From positions 19,033 through 83,032 of the forward strand of contig JANOQJ010000038.1 in the NCBI GenBank assembly GCA_031414805.1: DNA of 64,000 nt, written 5' to 3'. Of this stretch, positions 24,339 through 32,014 are shown one piece after another (position 1 is the first letter of the stretch; each line of letters opens with the position of its first letter). The notes under the pieces were generated by a model. It ran no database searches and had not been told where the DNA came from. It worked only from the letters and a program-made list of their open reading frames with translations. The stretch comes from JAAFIW01 sp031414805 (GTDB lineage: Bacteria; Pseudomonadota; Gammaproteobacteria; Burkholderiales; Burkholderiaceae_C). Both the position numbers and the translations under genes were made by a program.

Positions 24339-24766
24339 TCCTGCTGGACACTATGTTGCTGTCCGAGCTGCGCAAAGTCAGGCCTGATCCGGCGGTGCTG
24401 GCGTTTCTCCAGAACCAAAGCCCAGACGGCATCTTTTTAAGTGCGCTGACGATTGGCGAAATGCAAGCAGGCATCGAGCGCCTGCGCACCACCCAGCCTG
24501 AATTCGCCGCCGAGCTGGCGCAGTGGCTGACGCAGACCGAATTGCAGTTCGCCCAGCACATCCTGCCCATCATGCCCACCATCGCCAAACTGTGGGGCAG
24601 GCTGTGTGTGCAGACGGGTAACAAAGGCACAGACAACCTGATCGCCGCCACCGCCCTATGTCACAACCTCACCGTGGTGACGCGCAATGTGCGGCACTTT
24701 GAGGCGACCGGGGTAAGGGTTGTGGATCCGTTTGCTTTTATTGCCGAATCGGCTTCCAGCCCTTGA
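24335..24766 (+). CDS. PIN-domain toxin, VapC/FitB type
   Basis: Ribonuclease toxin of a type II toxin-antitoxin pair; PIN toxins usually cut tRNA or rRNA. In 143 aa the acidic metal site is readable: Asp5 in MILLDTMLLSEL, Glu in LTIGEMQAGIERL, Asp in KGTDNLIAATA, and TRNVRHFEATGV near the end. The residues ASSP and the TGA stop lie in a dispersed-repeat copy (24757-24799), so the repeat has set the C-terminus. It converges on hsdM. Confidence 0.9.
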   Translation: MILLDTMLLSELRKVRPDPAVLAFLQNQSPDGIFLSALTIGEMQAGIERLRTTQPEFAAELAQWLTQTELQFAQHILPIMPTIAKLWGRLCVQTGNKGTDNLIAATALCHNLTVVTRNVRHFEATGVRVVDPFAFIAESASSP

Positions 24767-24799
24767 GAATACTGCTCAAGCAGCTATTGAATTTGTAGC
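24757..24799 (+). repeat. dispersed repeat copy 7, at the PIN toxin 3' end
   Basis: AGCCCTTGAGAATAC then TGCTCAAGCAGCTATT. The toxin's TGA stop lies in the left arm. Confidence 0.85.
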
Positions 24800-24889
24800 G
24801 TTTTGATGTTGCAAAAACCAGTCGTATAAAACAAAACTGTTGTGATGCAGATTTGTTGTGGGCTGCTTTTGACGGGTGATCAGACCAAC

Positions 24890-26506
24890 TTATGGCAACT
24901 GGCTCAAGCCCAGTTCTTTCAAAAATGCGTTGTGCTTGTGCTTTGCCGCCGCGATGGCGGTTTCAATCTCAATCAACTCGCTATGCGTCGCCTCCAGGTC
25001 AATCACGGCCTCGCCCACCGCCGTGCTGATGTAGCGCGAGATGTTCAGGTTGAAGTCGTTTTTCTCAATTTCGGCCATCTCCACCCGTCGGGAGTAGCGC
25101 GCCTCTTCCTTGCGGAACTGGTAAGTCTCAACGATGTTGGCGATGTGCGCGTCTGTCAGCTGGTTCTGGCGCTTGCCTTTAACGAAGTGCTCGGCGGCGT
25201 TGATGAACAGCACGTCATCCGGCTTCTTGCATTTCTTGAGCACCAAGATGCAAACCGGGATGCCGGTGGAATAAAACAGGTTGGACGGCAAGCCAATCAC
25301 CGTGTCGATGTGGCCGTCCTTGAGCAACTTGGTGCGAATGCGCTCCTCGGCCCCGCCACGAAACAGAACGCCATGCGGCAGGATGATGGCCATCACGCCT
25401 TCGTCTTTCAGAAAATGAAAGCCGTGCAGCAAAAAGGCAAAGTCTGCGGCTGACTTGGGGGCCAGGCCGTGGTTCTTGAAGCGCACGTCGTCGGCCAGTG
25501 CGTCGCTGGTATCCCAGCGGTAGCTGAACGGTGGGTTGGCCACGATGGCGTCAAACGCAGGCTTTTTGGCCGGGTTCAACTGGCGCAGCATCTCCCAGTC
25601 GTTGGTGAGCGTGTCGCCGTGGAAGATTTCAAACTCGGTGTCCTTCACCCCGTGCAGCAGCATGTTCATGCGCGCCAGGTTGTAGGTAGTGATGTTCTTT
25701 TCCTGCCCGTAAATCTTGCCTATGCCCCCATTCCCACTGGGCCCCATGCGCTTGCGCACGTTCAGCAGCAGCGAGCCGGAGCCGCAGGCGAAGTCCATCA
25801 CGCTTTCCAGCCGCTGCTTCTTGCCCGTCTTGGGCTCCTGACTGTCCAGCGTGACGATGGTGGAGAGAATGTCCGAGATTTGCTGGGGCGTATAAAACTC
25901 GCCTGCCTTCTTGCCCGAACCGGCGGCAAACTGGCCAATCAAGTATTCATAAGCATCGCCCAGTGCGTCCATCTCTCTCGAGAACTCTGCCAGCCCATCG
26001 GCAATCTTCTGGATGATGGTGCACAGCTTGGCATTGCGGTCGGTGTAGGTCTTGCCGAGCTTGGGCGAGGCCAGGTCGATCTCGGAGAACAAGCCCTGAA
26101 ACGTGCTCTGGAACGACTCCGTTTCAATGTACTTAAACCCGTCCTGCAAGGTGCGCAGCATCTCGCCATCCTGCGTGCGGGCCATGCTGGCAATGCTGCT
26201 CCACAGGTGCTGCGGCTCAATCACGTAATGCACCTTGCGGCGCATCTGCTTTTCAAACTCCGGTACGTCGTCCAGGTTGCCCTCGTACCAAAGCTGTAAG
26301 GGTGTGGATACCGAGCTGTCGATCTGCGCCGGGTAGTCGCTGCCCAGCTCCTTCCTGGCCGCCGCCTCGTAGTTGTCAGACAGGTAGCGCAGAAACAGGA
26401 AAGACAGCATGTAGTCGCGAAAGTCGTCCGCGTCCATGGCCCCACGCAGTTGGTCGGCAATGGCCCAGAGGGTGTTGCCCAGTTGCTTCTGGTTTTGTTC
26501 AGTCAT
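24890..26506 (-). CDS. hsdM: type I restriction-modification methyltransferase subunit HsdM
   Basis: N6-adenine methyltransferase of a type I system, which needs HsdS for sequence recognition. 538 aa. The N-terminal helical domain (LGNTLWAIADQLRGAMDADDFRDYMLSFLFLRYLS) is typical; the SAM site reads MDFACGSGSLLLNVRK and the catalytic motif IV is IVANPPFSYRWD. The C-terminal helices (about 480-535) would contact HsdS. It is the last gene of the operon and overlaps the YhcG-like gene by four bases. Length and sequence resemble EcoR124I-type enzymes. Confidence 0.95.
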   Translation of the reverse strand: MTEQNQKQLGNTLWAIADQLRGAMDADDFRDYMLSFLFLRYLSDNYEAAARKELGSDYPAQIDSSVSTPLQLWYEGNLDDVPEFEKQMRRKVHYVIEPQHLWSSIASMARTQDGEMLRTLQDGFKYIETESFQSTFQGLFSEIDLASPKLGKTYTDRNAKLCTIIQKIADGLAEFSREMDALGDAYEYLIGQFAAGSGKKAGEFYTPQQISDILSTIVTLDSQEPKTGKKQRLESVMDFACGSGSLLLNVRKRMGPSGNGGIGKIYGQEKNITTYNLARMNMLLHGVKDTEFEIFHGDTLTNDWEMLRQLNPAKKPAFDAIVANPPFSYRWDTSDALADDVRFKNHGLAPKSAADFAFLLHGFHFLKDEGVMAIILPHGVLFRGGAEERIRTKLLKDGHIDTVIGLPSNLFYSTGIPVCILVLKKCKKPDDVLFINAAEHFVKGKRQNQLTDAHIANIVETYQFRKEEARYSRRVEMAEIEKNDFNLNISRYISTAVGEAVIDLEATHSELIEIETAIAAAKHKHNAFLKELGLSQLP

Positions 26507-27609
26507 GTTTCGCTATCGTCCTTGCCTTCGCCACGCAGGTCTTGGTAGGCTTCAATTTCTTCACGGTCGCGCTGCAGCTCCAGCCGCAGTTCCTCCTCGG
26601 TGGGCAGCACCAAGCGATATTTGCTGGCAAAAAGCTGCTCGCTGCCGTTGAGCACCGAGTAGCGCACGACAGACTTGTCTTTGCTGCCGCACAGCAAAAT
26701 GCCCACCGTGGGGTTGTCGCCCTCGCCCCGGCGCAGGTCGTCGTACATGCGCACATACATGTCCATTTGCCCCACGTCCTGGTGCGTGAGCGGTCCGGTT
26801 TTCAGGTCGATCAGCACAAAGCATTTCAGCAGGTAGTTGTAAAACATCAAGTCAATGTAGAAGTCTTGCGTTTCGGTGCTGATGCGCTGCTGCCGAGCCA
26901 CAAAGGCAAAGCCCTTGCCCAGCTCCATCAAAAACTGTTGAAGCTTGTCCATCAGCGCTGTTTCCGGCTTGGCATCCAGCAAGCGACCTGTCTCGGGCAG
27001 CCCCAAAAACTCCAGCATCACCGGGTCGCGCACAAAGGCGCGTGGCGAGTGTTCCAGCGCCGCCATGTTGGCCTGCGCCTCAGAAGTCACAGCAGCCTTG
27101 TCCTGACTCAGCAGCAGACGCTCGTAATACAGGCTGCCAATTTGCCGCTCCAGCGCCCGCGTACTCCAATTTTGGGCGGCGGCTTCTTGCACATACCACT
27201 GCCGGGCCTTGGCGCTGTCCACCCGCAGCAGCAGGCGGTAGTGCGTCCAGCTCAATTCGTGACGCAGTGCGTCACGAATTGGAAACGCCTGGTAAAAGAG
27301 CCTCATGTAGCGAAGGTTTGATGCATCAAAGCCCCGCCCATACTCTCCCGCCAGCGCTTGCCCCAACTGTGGCAACAAACGCTTCCCGTAGACCGCCCGC
27401 TGGGCACCCCCCTGCTCAAACTCCACAATGTGCTGCCCAATGTGCCAGTAGGTCTGCACCTGAACCGCATCCACCGCCCGCAGCACCTGCTTGCGCGAGT
27501 CGGCGATGAGCTGGCGCAAGCTGCCAAGCAGGGCAGTCAGGCCATCAGGTGGGGTGACGGTGGTGGCCTTGGATGGAGTCTCTTGCTGCTTCTGCTTTTT
27601 ATTCGTCAT
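26503..27609 (-). CDS. YhcG/DUF1016 PD-(D/E)XK nuclease-family protein
   Basis: 368 aa. The N-terminal DUF1016 helical domain (about 30-170) includes YWHIGQHIVEFEQGG and ELSWTHYRLLLRV; the C-terminal domain (about 215-350) has a nuclease core with FYIDLMFYNYLLKCFVLIDLKTG, giving candidate D and D-x-K residues. Such proteins are frequent in defence islands, often inside hsd operons, but their role is not settled. A perfect palindrome (27253-27281) lies within the codons for PIRDALRHEL. It lies between hsdS and hsdM and shares an ATGA overlap with hsdM. Confidence 0.88.
   Translation of the reverse strand: MTNKKQKQQETPSKATTVTPPDGLTALLGSLRQLIADSRKQVLRAVDAVQVQTYWHIGQHIVEFEQGGAQRAVYGKRLLPQLGQALAGEYGRGFDASNLRYMRLFYQAFPIRDALRHELSWTHYRLLLRVDSAKARQWYVQEAAAQNWSTRALERQIGSLYYERLLLSQDKAAVTSEAQANMAALEHSPRAFVRDPVMLEFLGLPETGRLLDAKPETALMDKLQQFLMELGKGFAFVARQQRISTETQDFYIDLMFYNYLLKCFVLIDLKTGPLTHQDVGQMDMYVRMYDDLRRGEGDNPTVGILLCGSKDKSVVRYSVLNGSEQLFASKYRLVLPTEEELRLELQRDREEIEAYQDLRGEGKDDSET
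27253..27281. repeat. 14 bp perfect palindrome inside the YhcG-like gene
   Basis: CAATTCGTGACGCA (27253-27266) is mirrored at 27268-27281 around one central base. It is coding on the minus strand. Confidence 0.85.
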
Positions 27610-27757
27610 AACGCCCTTCCCCGACCTTCACGAACTAACAAGGAATTCTCGGCAATTGCCCAACCGATTGCATCTGTGAAATTCGCTACACAGCTTGCAG
27701 CAAATCGCATAGCCAGACTCCGTACGCTCGTGAATCGATGAATCTTGGACTTCTCGC

Positions 27758-28498
27758 TCACGCCTCAACCGCCTCCGCCGATGGGAAAAGCTGCTGCATC
27801 AACCCTTTCTTGTGGGTCTTGAGGGTTTTAAGTTTTTGGATGGCGGCGGTGACGAGGTTGTCGAGGGAAGTGAGGCAGCCGACGATACGCTTTTGTTCGT
27901 TCTTTTCGGGATAGAAAAGGTTAACGCTAGCAACATCTGTCTGACCGATGGTCGTCATCGTTGCAGATTTACCGCGCGCTATGAGCTGTGCGCGTATTGG
28001 CTCAGTCTTGAAAAGGTAATGAGTAAACAAAGGAATAACCTTGTCGTCATCGGGCCTGAACTTTATGAGATGCCCATCAAAAGTCACGTCATTAGCGTTT
28101 CCGAGATAGATATTTGAGACTGCTATTCCAGATTTAACCAGAGAGGAGCGCGTAAAAAAAATATCGCCACGTATTACCTGATTCGCTTTGAAGTCGGATA
28201 TTGAGAGCTCGAGCTTCAACAAACGCTCTTCATCTATCGTTGTGTCGATATACATGTCCGAGACGTTGATCAATTTGTAGCCAGAACCAACTTTTTTAGG
28301 ATCATTGAAGACGCCGTTGCTTAATGACTCACGACTTAACGAGATCAGCTTAGTCCCTCTCCACTCCCCGCGAAACTCGGGAAACCGCAGGCGCGGTTGG
28401 GTTTCACCTTCACGGGGGAAAAGCTGCTGCATCAGTCCCTTTTTATGGGTCTTGAGCGCGTCTACTTTGCGGGCTTGAACGGCGATCAGTTCGTCCAA
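27758..28498 (-). CDS. hsdS: HsdS specificity subunit, C-terminal half (gene split by a nonsense codon)
   Basis: Open frame from a TTG at 28498, 246 aa, continuing in the same frame as the N-terminal half after 13 codons. It holds the first conserved helix (DELIAVQARKVDALKTHKKGLMQQLF), the second target recognition domain opening RLRFPEFRGEW, and the second conserved helix (EQKRIVGCLTSLDNLV...LKTHKKGLMQQLF). The two helices match each other closely, as expected for HsdS. Whether this half is translated alone is doubtful, as no ribosome binding site precedes the TTG. The region is AT-richer than its neighbours, usual for recognition domains. Confidence 0.8.
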   Translation of the reverse strand: MDELIAVQARKVDALKTHKKGLMQQLFPREGETQPRLRFPEFRGEWRGTKLISLSRESLSNGVFNDPKKVGSGYKLINVSDMYIDTTIDEERLLKLELSISDFKANQVIRGDIFFTRSSLVKSGIAVSNIYLGNANDVTFDGHLIKFRPDDDKVIPLFTHYLFKTEPIRAQLIARGKSATMTTIGQTDVASVNLFYPEKNEQKRIVGCLTSLDNLVTAAIQKLKTLKTHKKGLMQQLFPSAEAVEA

Positions 28499-28518
28499 GG
28501 AACTCAGGCAATCGGCGA

Positions 28519-28527
28519 TTTTTTTTT
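28519..28527 (-). repeat. A9 homopolymer in hsdS
   Basis: Nine consecutive A on the coding strand, 10 bases downstream of the nonsense codon, in the EQKKIADC helix. Such a tract is prone to slippage, but a slip here would not remove the upstream TAA. Confidence 0.8.
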
Positions 28528-28537
28528 GCTCGGATAT

Positions 28538-28966
28538 TTAAGGAACTGCCGTCTTGATCTTTTCAATGATGGTCTTGGACAGGCTAGGTACGCCACCTGC
28601 TTCGTTGTGCTTCAACCAATCAATTTTTTGAAATATTGCGTAAATAAACTTAGGCACACATTGCTGAAAAGAATGTGTATAAAAAAGAGTATCGACAGTC
28701 CAAAATTTCCCACTGAGGAACATCGGATTGTTGATAGTTCCCTTTCTACCGATACACACGCTATCACCGTCATACAAGAAGTCATCGACGGAGAGCATGT
28801 AACCACCGGAGCCGTAAACAGGCACACTACCCGATGAAAGATACTTGTAATCTCGCCCACTGCCAATAGTGAAGAGTTTTTGAAATGGCTTGAGCTCCCA
28901 CCCCTCCGCCCCCCGAAACTCCGGAAACCGCATCTTAGGCAGCAAGGTTTGTCTGTTGTTATTCAT
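28538..28966 (-). CDS. hsdS: HsdS specificity subunit, N-terminal half (truncated by in-frame TAA)
   Basis: From the ATG at 28966 (MNNNRQTLLPKMRFPEFRG, preceded by GGAAA) it encodes 142 aa containing the first target recognition domain, which sets one half of the bipartite DNA target. It ends KIKTAVP at a TAA (28538-28540). The next codons, in frame, read ISEQKKIADCLSSLDELI, the conserved helix, so the gene was one unit. Aligned with the second helix (YPEKNEQKRI) the TAA stands where GAA is found, so one base change would explain it. Half-length HsdS proteins can dimerise in some systems, so function is not excluded. Confidence 0.8.
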   Translation of the reverse strand: MNNNRQTLLPKMRFPEFRGAEGWELKPFQKLFTIGSGRDYKYLSSGSVPVYGSGGYMLSVDDFLYDGDSVCIGRKGTINNPMFLSGKFWTVDTLFYTHSFQQCVPKFIYAIFQKIDWLKHNEAGGVPSLSKTIIEKIKTAVP

Positions 28967-28994
28967 GGTGTTTCCTGCACGCATCGCCCAGCAC

Positions 28995-29600
28995 TCACAA
29001 ATCCTCAACCCGGTATTCGCTATAGCCTTCGTAGTAGTAACTCACGTCGATGCCTTTCATATATAGCTCGCGGTCGTTGATCTTGTCGGTCAAAGCGTTG
29101 TTGAGCAGATGTTTGATCTCCAAATCTTTCACCACGCTGCGTTCCATGGCCGACAAATACTCTGCCTTGTCCACCGCATTCCAGTCAATCACGCGCTGCA
29201 GTTCTTTTTTCAGCATCAAGTCCAGCCAGATGCGTGTGGCGCGCCCATTCCCTTCGCGAAACGGGTGGGCCACGTTCATTTCTACATATTTCTCAATGAT
29301 TTGCTCAAAGCTTTGCTGCGGCATGGCGCTGATGTGCGCCAGCGATTGCTGCAAATACATGACAGGGGCAAACCGGAAGTTGCCTTTTGCCAAATTTACG
29401 TCACGTACTTGCCCAGCAAAGTCATATACATCGCTAAACAAATAGGCATGGATGGTGGCCAAGCCTGTAAAGGTGCCCACTTCCACCTGCGTGATGTCTC
29501 CGCTTTCAAACAATTGTTTAGCTTTTTGCTTGCTGAGCTTTTCTTCAACCCGGTTGAGTTCAACCTGGCTTGAAATATTCAGTTTGTTGCCTAAGACCAT
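28995..29600 (-). CDS. fic: Fic-domain protein (AMP-transferase), class III type
   Basis: 201 aa. Fic enzymes transfer AMP from ATP to hydroxyl side chains of target proteins and act as toxins or effectors. The active-site loop HPFREGNGR (residues 112-120) is complete, with the catalytic His, the anion-binding residues and the final Arg, and the flap region FAPV precedes it. The C-terminus has SYYYEG (187-192), which fits the S-x-x-x-E-G/N inhibitory motif that self-restrains class III Fic proteins such as that of Neisseria meningitidis. No separate antitoxin gene is adjacent. It lies between rhuM (27-base gap) and hsdS (28-base gap). Confidence 0.92.
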   Translation of the reverse strand: MVLGNKLNISSQVELNRVEEKLSKQKAKQLFESGDITQVEVGTFTGLATIHAYLFSDVYDFAGQVRDVNLAKGNFRFAPVMYLQQSLAHISAMPQQSFEQIIEKYVEMNVAHPFREGNGRATRIWLDLMLKKELQRVIDWNAVDKAEYLSAMERSVVKDLEIKHLLNNALTDKINDRELYMKGIDVSYYYEGYSEYRVEDL

Positions 29601-29627
29601 GGCGTGTCCTTTGTGTGGGGGTGGATT

Positions 29628-30647
29628 TCAGTCATGGTGCGTCGCCCCAAGCTTTTGCACAGCAGCATCGAAGTCGCTGACATACAGGCGGTCCTGCACG
29701 ATGCGGTACTTCTCGAATTCGCTGATCGCGTGGGCTTGGGCGATTTCGGCGCTGACTTTGCCTGCGTCTTGCAAGATGTCACGGTCGGTGGCGGCGATGA
29801 AGCGGTTCAGGCGGGTTTCCCAGTCCTGCATGGTCATGGGGATCTGGCGCAGGGCCATGTCTTCGGCCACATCGAGGTATGCGGAAACGAGGCGTTGGAG
29901 TTGCGCCATTTCGTCTGGGGTGAGGTAGTTTTTGGCGACAATGACGTCAAATTTTTGGACTTTGCCGTTGGGTGCGTCTTCCCAGGTGGCCCTGTGCAAG
30001 ATGACTTCTGCCGCCGTCTGGCCGTGGATGGCCCAGTGGAGTTTGTTTTGTACGGTGGCAAAGAAGCGTTCGGTGGCAGTGGCGGTGATGTCGTAGTCGG
30101 TGGAGGTGGCGTAGATATCGGTGATTTTTTGGTAGAACTTGCGTTCGCTCGCGCGGATTTCGCGAACGCGCTGGAGCTGCTCTTCAAAGTACTGTTTGCC
30201 CAAGATGGTGCCGTCTTTTTTCAGGCGCTCGTCATCCATGGCGAAGCCCTTGATGGTGAAGGACTCAATGATGCCGGTGGCCCATTTGCGGAACTGCACG
30301 GCACGCTCGGAGTTGACCTTGTAGCCCACTGCAATGGCGGCGGCCAGGTTGTAGTGCTGGGTGTTGTAGGTTTTGGCGTCGGTGGCAGTTATTCGAAAAT
30401 CTCGAATAACTGCAGTGGCAAGCAGTTCGTGGTCTGAGAAGATTTTTTTGAGGTGGTAGTTGATGGTGTGGGTTTCCACGCCATAGAGCAGCCCCATCAT
30501 TTTTTGGCTAAGCCAAACGTTTTCTTCGGCATAAATGGCCTCCACCCCGCCTGTGCCGCTGGCGGCGACGAAGGTGAGGTATTGCGCAGCCGACGAGCGG
30601 ATGAGGGAGGGCACGGCAGCGGCGTCGCCTTTTTTCTTGTTGTTCAT
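29628..30647 (-). CDS. rhuM: RhuM family protein
   Basis: 339 aa. RhuM proteins were named from a Salmonella pathogenicity island and recur in type I restriction operons; their role is not known. The N-terminal half has the family pattern WLSQKMMGLLYGVETHTINYHLKKIF, which looks like a DNA-binding helix-turn-helix, then YNTQHYNLAAAIAVGYKVNSERAVQFRKWA. The C-terminal half is helical. A 12 bp palindrome (30385-30413) lies in the codons for TAVIRDFRITA. It overlaps the upstream AlbA_2 gene by four bases. Confidence 0.88.
   Translation of the reverse strand: MNNKKKGDAAAVPSLIRSSAAQYLTFVAASGTGGVEAIYAEENVWLSQKMMGLLYGVETHTINYHLKKIFSDHELLATAVIRDFRITATDAKTYNTQHYNLAAAIAVGYKVNSERAVQFRKWATGIIESFTIKGFAMDDERLKKDGTILGKQYFEEQLQRVREIRASERKFYQKITDIYATSTDYDITATATERFFATVQNKLHWAIHGQTAAEVILHRATWEDAPNGKVQKFDVIVAKNYLTPDEMAQLQRLVSAYLDVAEDMALRQIPMTMQDWETRLNRFIAATDRDILQDAGKVSAEIAQAHAISEFEKYRIVQDRLYVSDFDAAVQKLGATHHD
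30385..30413. repeat. 12 bp perfect palindrome inside rhuM
   Basis: GCAGTTATTCGA (30385-30396) is mirrored by TCGAATAACTGC (30402-30413) around five bases. It is coding on the minus strand. Confidence 0.85.
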
Positions 30648-32014
30648 TTCGATACGCTCCGGCCTTTGTCCGTCAGTCGGTATTGCTGCAATCGGCTGTT
30701 GGGTTTGGCGGGGATGGTGGGCTCGATCAGCTCCGCTGTCAAAGCCGCTTGTAGGTAGGCTTTGCGAAAGTGCTCCCGGTCTGCTAGGCCCAACAAGGTT
30801 TGCAGGGCTTGTCGGGTGTGCTCCCCAGTCATGAGACGCAGCAGTTGCTCAACTTGCGGGGTGACTTGCGGGGTGACTTGTTCGGTCACTGGGGCCTCTT
30901 CCTCATGCACCGGCCTGCTGGCTGCGAAGGTGATGCGCAAAAAGTTTTCCGTAAAGCGAAAACACTCCGGCCCATAAAACTCCGTGATGCGGGGCAGGCC
31001 AGAGCCCAGGTGTTCCACCATCTCCAGGTCTTTGAAGATGCGCATTAGCTCTTTGTTGCGGGGGATGGAGTAGCCGTCAAAAAACTCGGCCTGGGTCAGC
31101 CCCTCAGGCAGGGCGCAGGCGGAGGTGATTTCGATGCGGCCGGCAAAGACTTCAAACTTGGGCGGCACTTCGCGGGTGTAGTCGTTGTGGACGATGGCGT
31201 TGATGACGGCCTCGCGCAGGGCCACGGGGTTCCACAGGCGCACGTCGATGCGCTCTTTGGCGGTGATGGTGCTGGCGGTTTTGTTTTCTAGGTCCAGCTT
31301 GTCCAGCACGGCTTTGGTGGCTTTGATGAGGGAGCAATAGCCGTATTCGTTGCTCTCCACCAAGTGCACGCGGTCTTTGCCACGGTATTTGGCCACTTTG
31401 ATGGACATGCCGTTTTCGTCGGCCAGCAGGTAGGCGGCGTAGTTGAGTGCGCCGTCTTCGGTGGTCAGCTCTAGGTTGGTTTTGAACTGCTTGCCCAGCG
31501 GTTTGCGCTTTTCCTCGTAGTAAATGCGCAGTTGCTCAAAGCTTAGGGCTTGGCGGTGGGCTTTGATTTTGCCGATGGAGTTGCGGGTGCGGCAGGCAAA
31601 GAGTTTGTCGATCATGGCCGCAGGCATCGGCTCTGCCGCTGTGCCTATGCGGATGAAGCAGCCTTTTTCGCTAAGGCCATATTTCTTCTTGGCGTAGGGC
31701 TTTTCACTGCCGCTGGCCACAATGATTTTGATGCAGTGCACGCCCGGCGGGATTTCTTCCTCCACCAAGTCAAACAGGCCCATGGCCGATGGGCTGATGT
31801 TGTTTTTGATGCGGTCTTTCACCTTGAGCATGTCGCCGTCCACATCCGTCAGCCCCAAGCGCTGGCCATTCTTGTCGATACCTAGGTAGATGAAGCCACC
31901 CTCCGGGCTGTTGAGAAAGGCGATGACTTCTTTTTCTAGGTCGAGTTCGGGCGTGAGTTCGCGTTTGAACTCGATGCGATGTGTTTCGGGCGAGCGCGCG
32001 GGCTTATTGCTCAT
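30644..32014 (-). CDS. AlbA_2 (Schlafen-type) / GHKL ATP-binding transcription-regulator-like protein
   Basis: 456 aa. The N-terminal AlbA_2 domain (about 10-130) starts RIEFKRELTPELDLEKEVIAFLNSPEGGFIYLGI. The centre has a GHKL-like ATPase block with LREAVINAIVHNDYTR and a glycine motif HLGSGLPRI. The C-terminus is a winged helix, preceded by a tandem VTPQ VTPQ linker written by a 15 bp DNA repeat near 30855-30885. Such proteins are common accessory genes of type I systems; the function is unproven, but regulation or sensing is likely. It overlaps hsdR by 11 bases and rhuM by four. Confidence 0.87.
   Translation of the reverse strand: MSNKPARSPETHRIEFKRELTPELDLEKEVIAFLNSPEGGFIYLGIDKNGQRLGLTDVDGDMLKVKDRIKNNISPSAMGLFDLVEEEIPPGVHCIKIIVASGSEKPYAKKKYGLSEKGCFIRIGTAAEPMPAAMIDKLFACRTRNSIGKIKAHRQALSFEQLRIYYEEKRKPLGKQFKTNLELTTEDGALNYAAYLLADENGMSIKVAKYRGKDRVHLVESNEYGYCSLIKATKAVLDKLDLENKTASTITAKERIDVRLWNPVALREAVINAIVHNDYTREVPPKFEVFAGRIEITSACALPEGLTQAEFFDGYSIPRNKELMRIFKDLEMVEHLGSGLPRITEFYGPECFRFTENFLRITFAASRPVHEEEAPVTEQVTPQVTPQVEQLLRLMTGEHTRQALQTLLGLADREHFRKAYLQAALTAELIEPTIPAKPNSRLQQYRLTDKGRSVSK

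Noticed and set aside
28519..28527. A9 tract as a phase-variation switch for hsdS
   Set aside because: The sequences before and after the tract are already in one frame and the stop lies upstream of it, so slippage would break rather than restore the gene.
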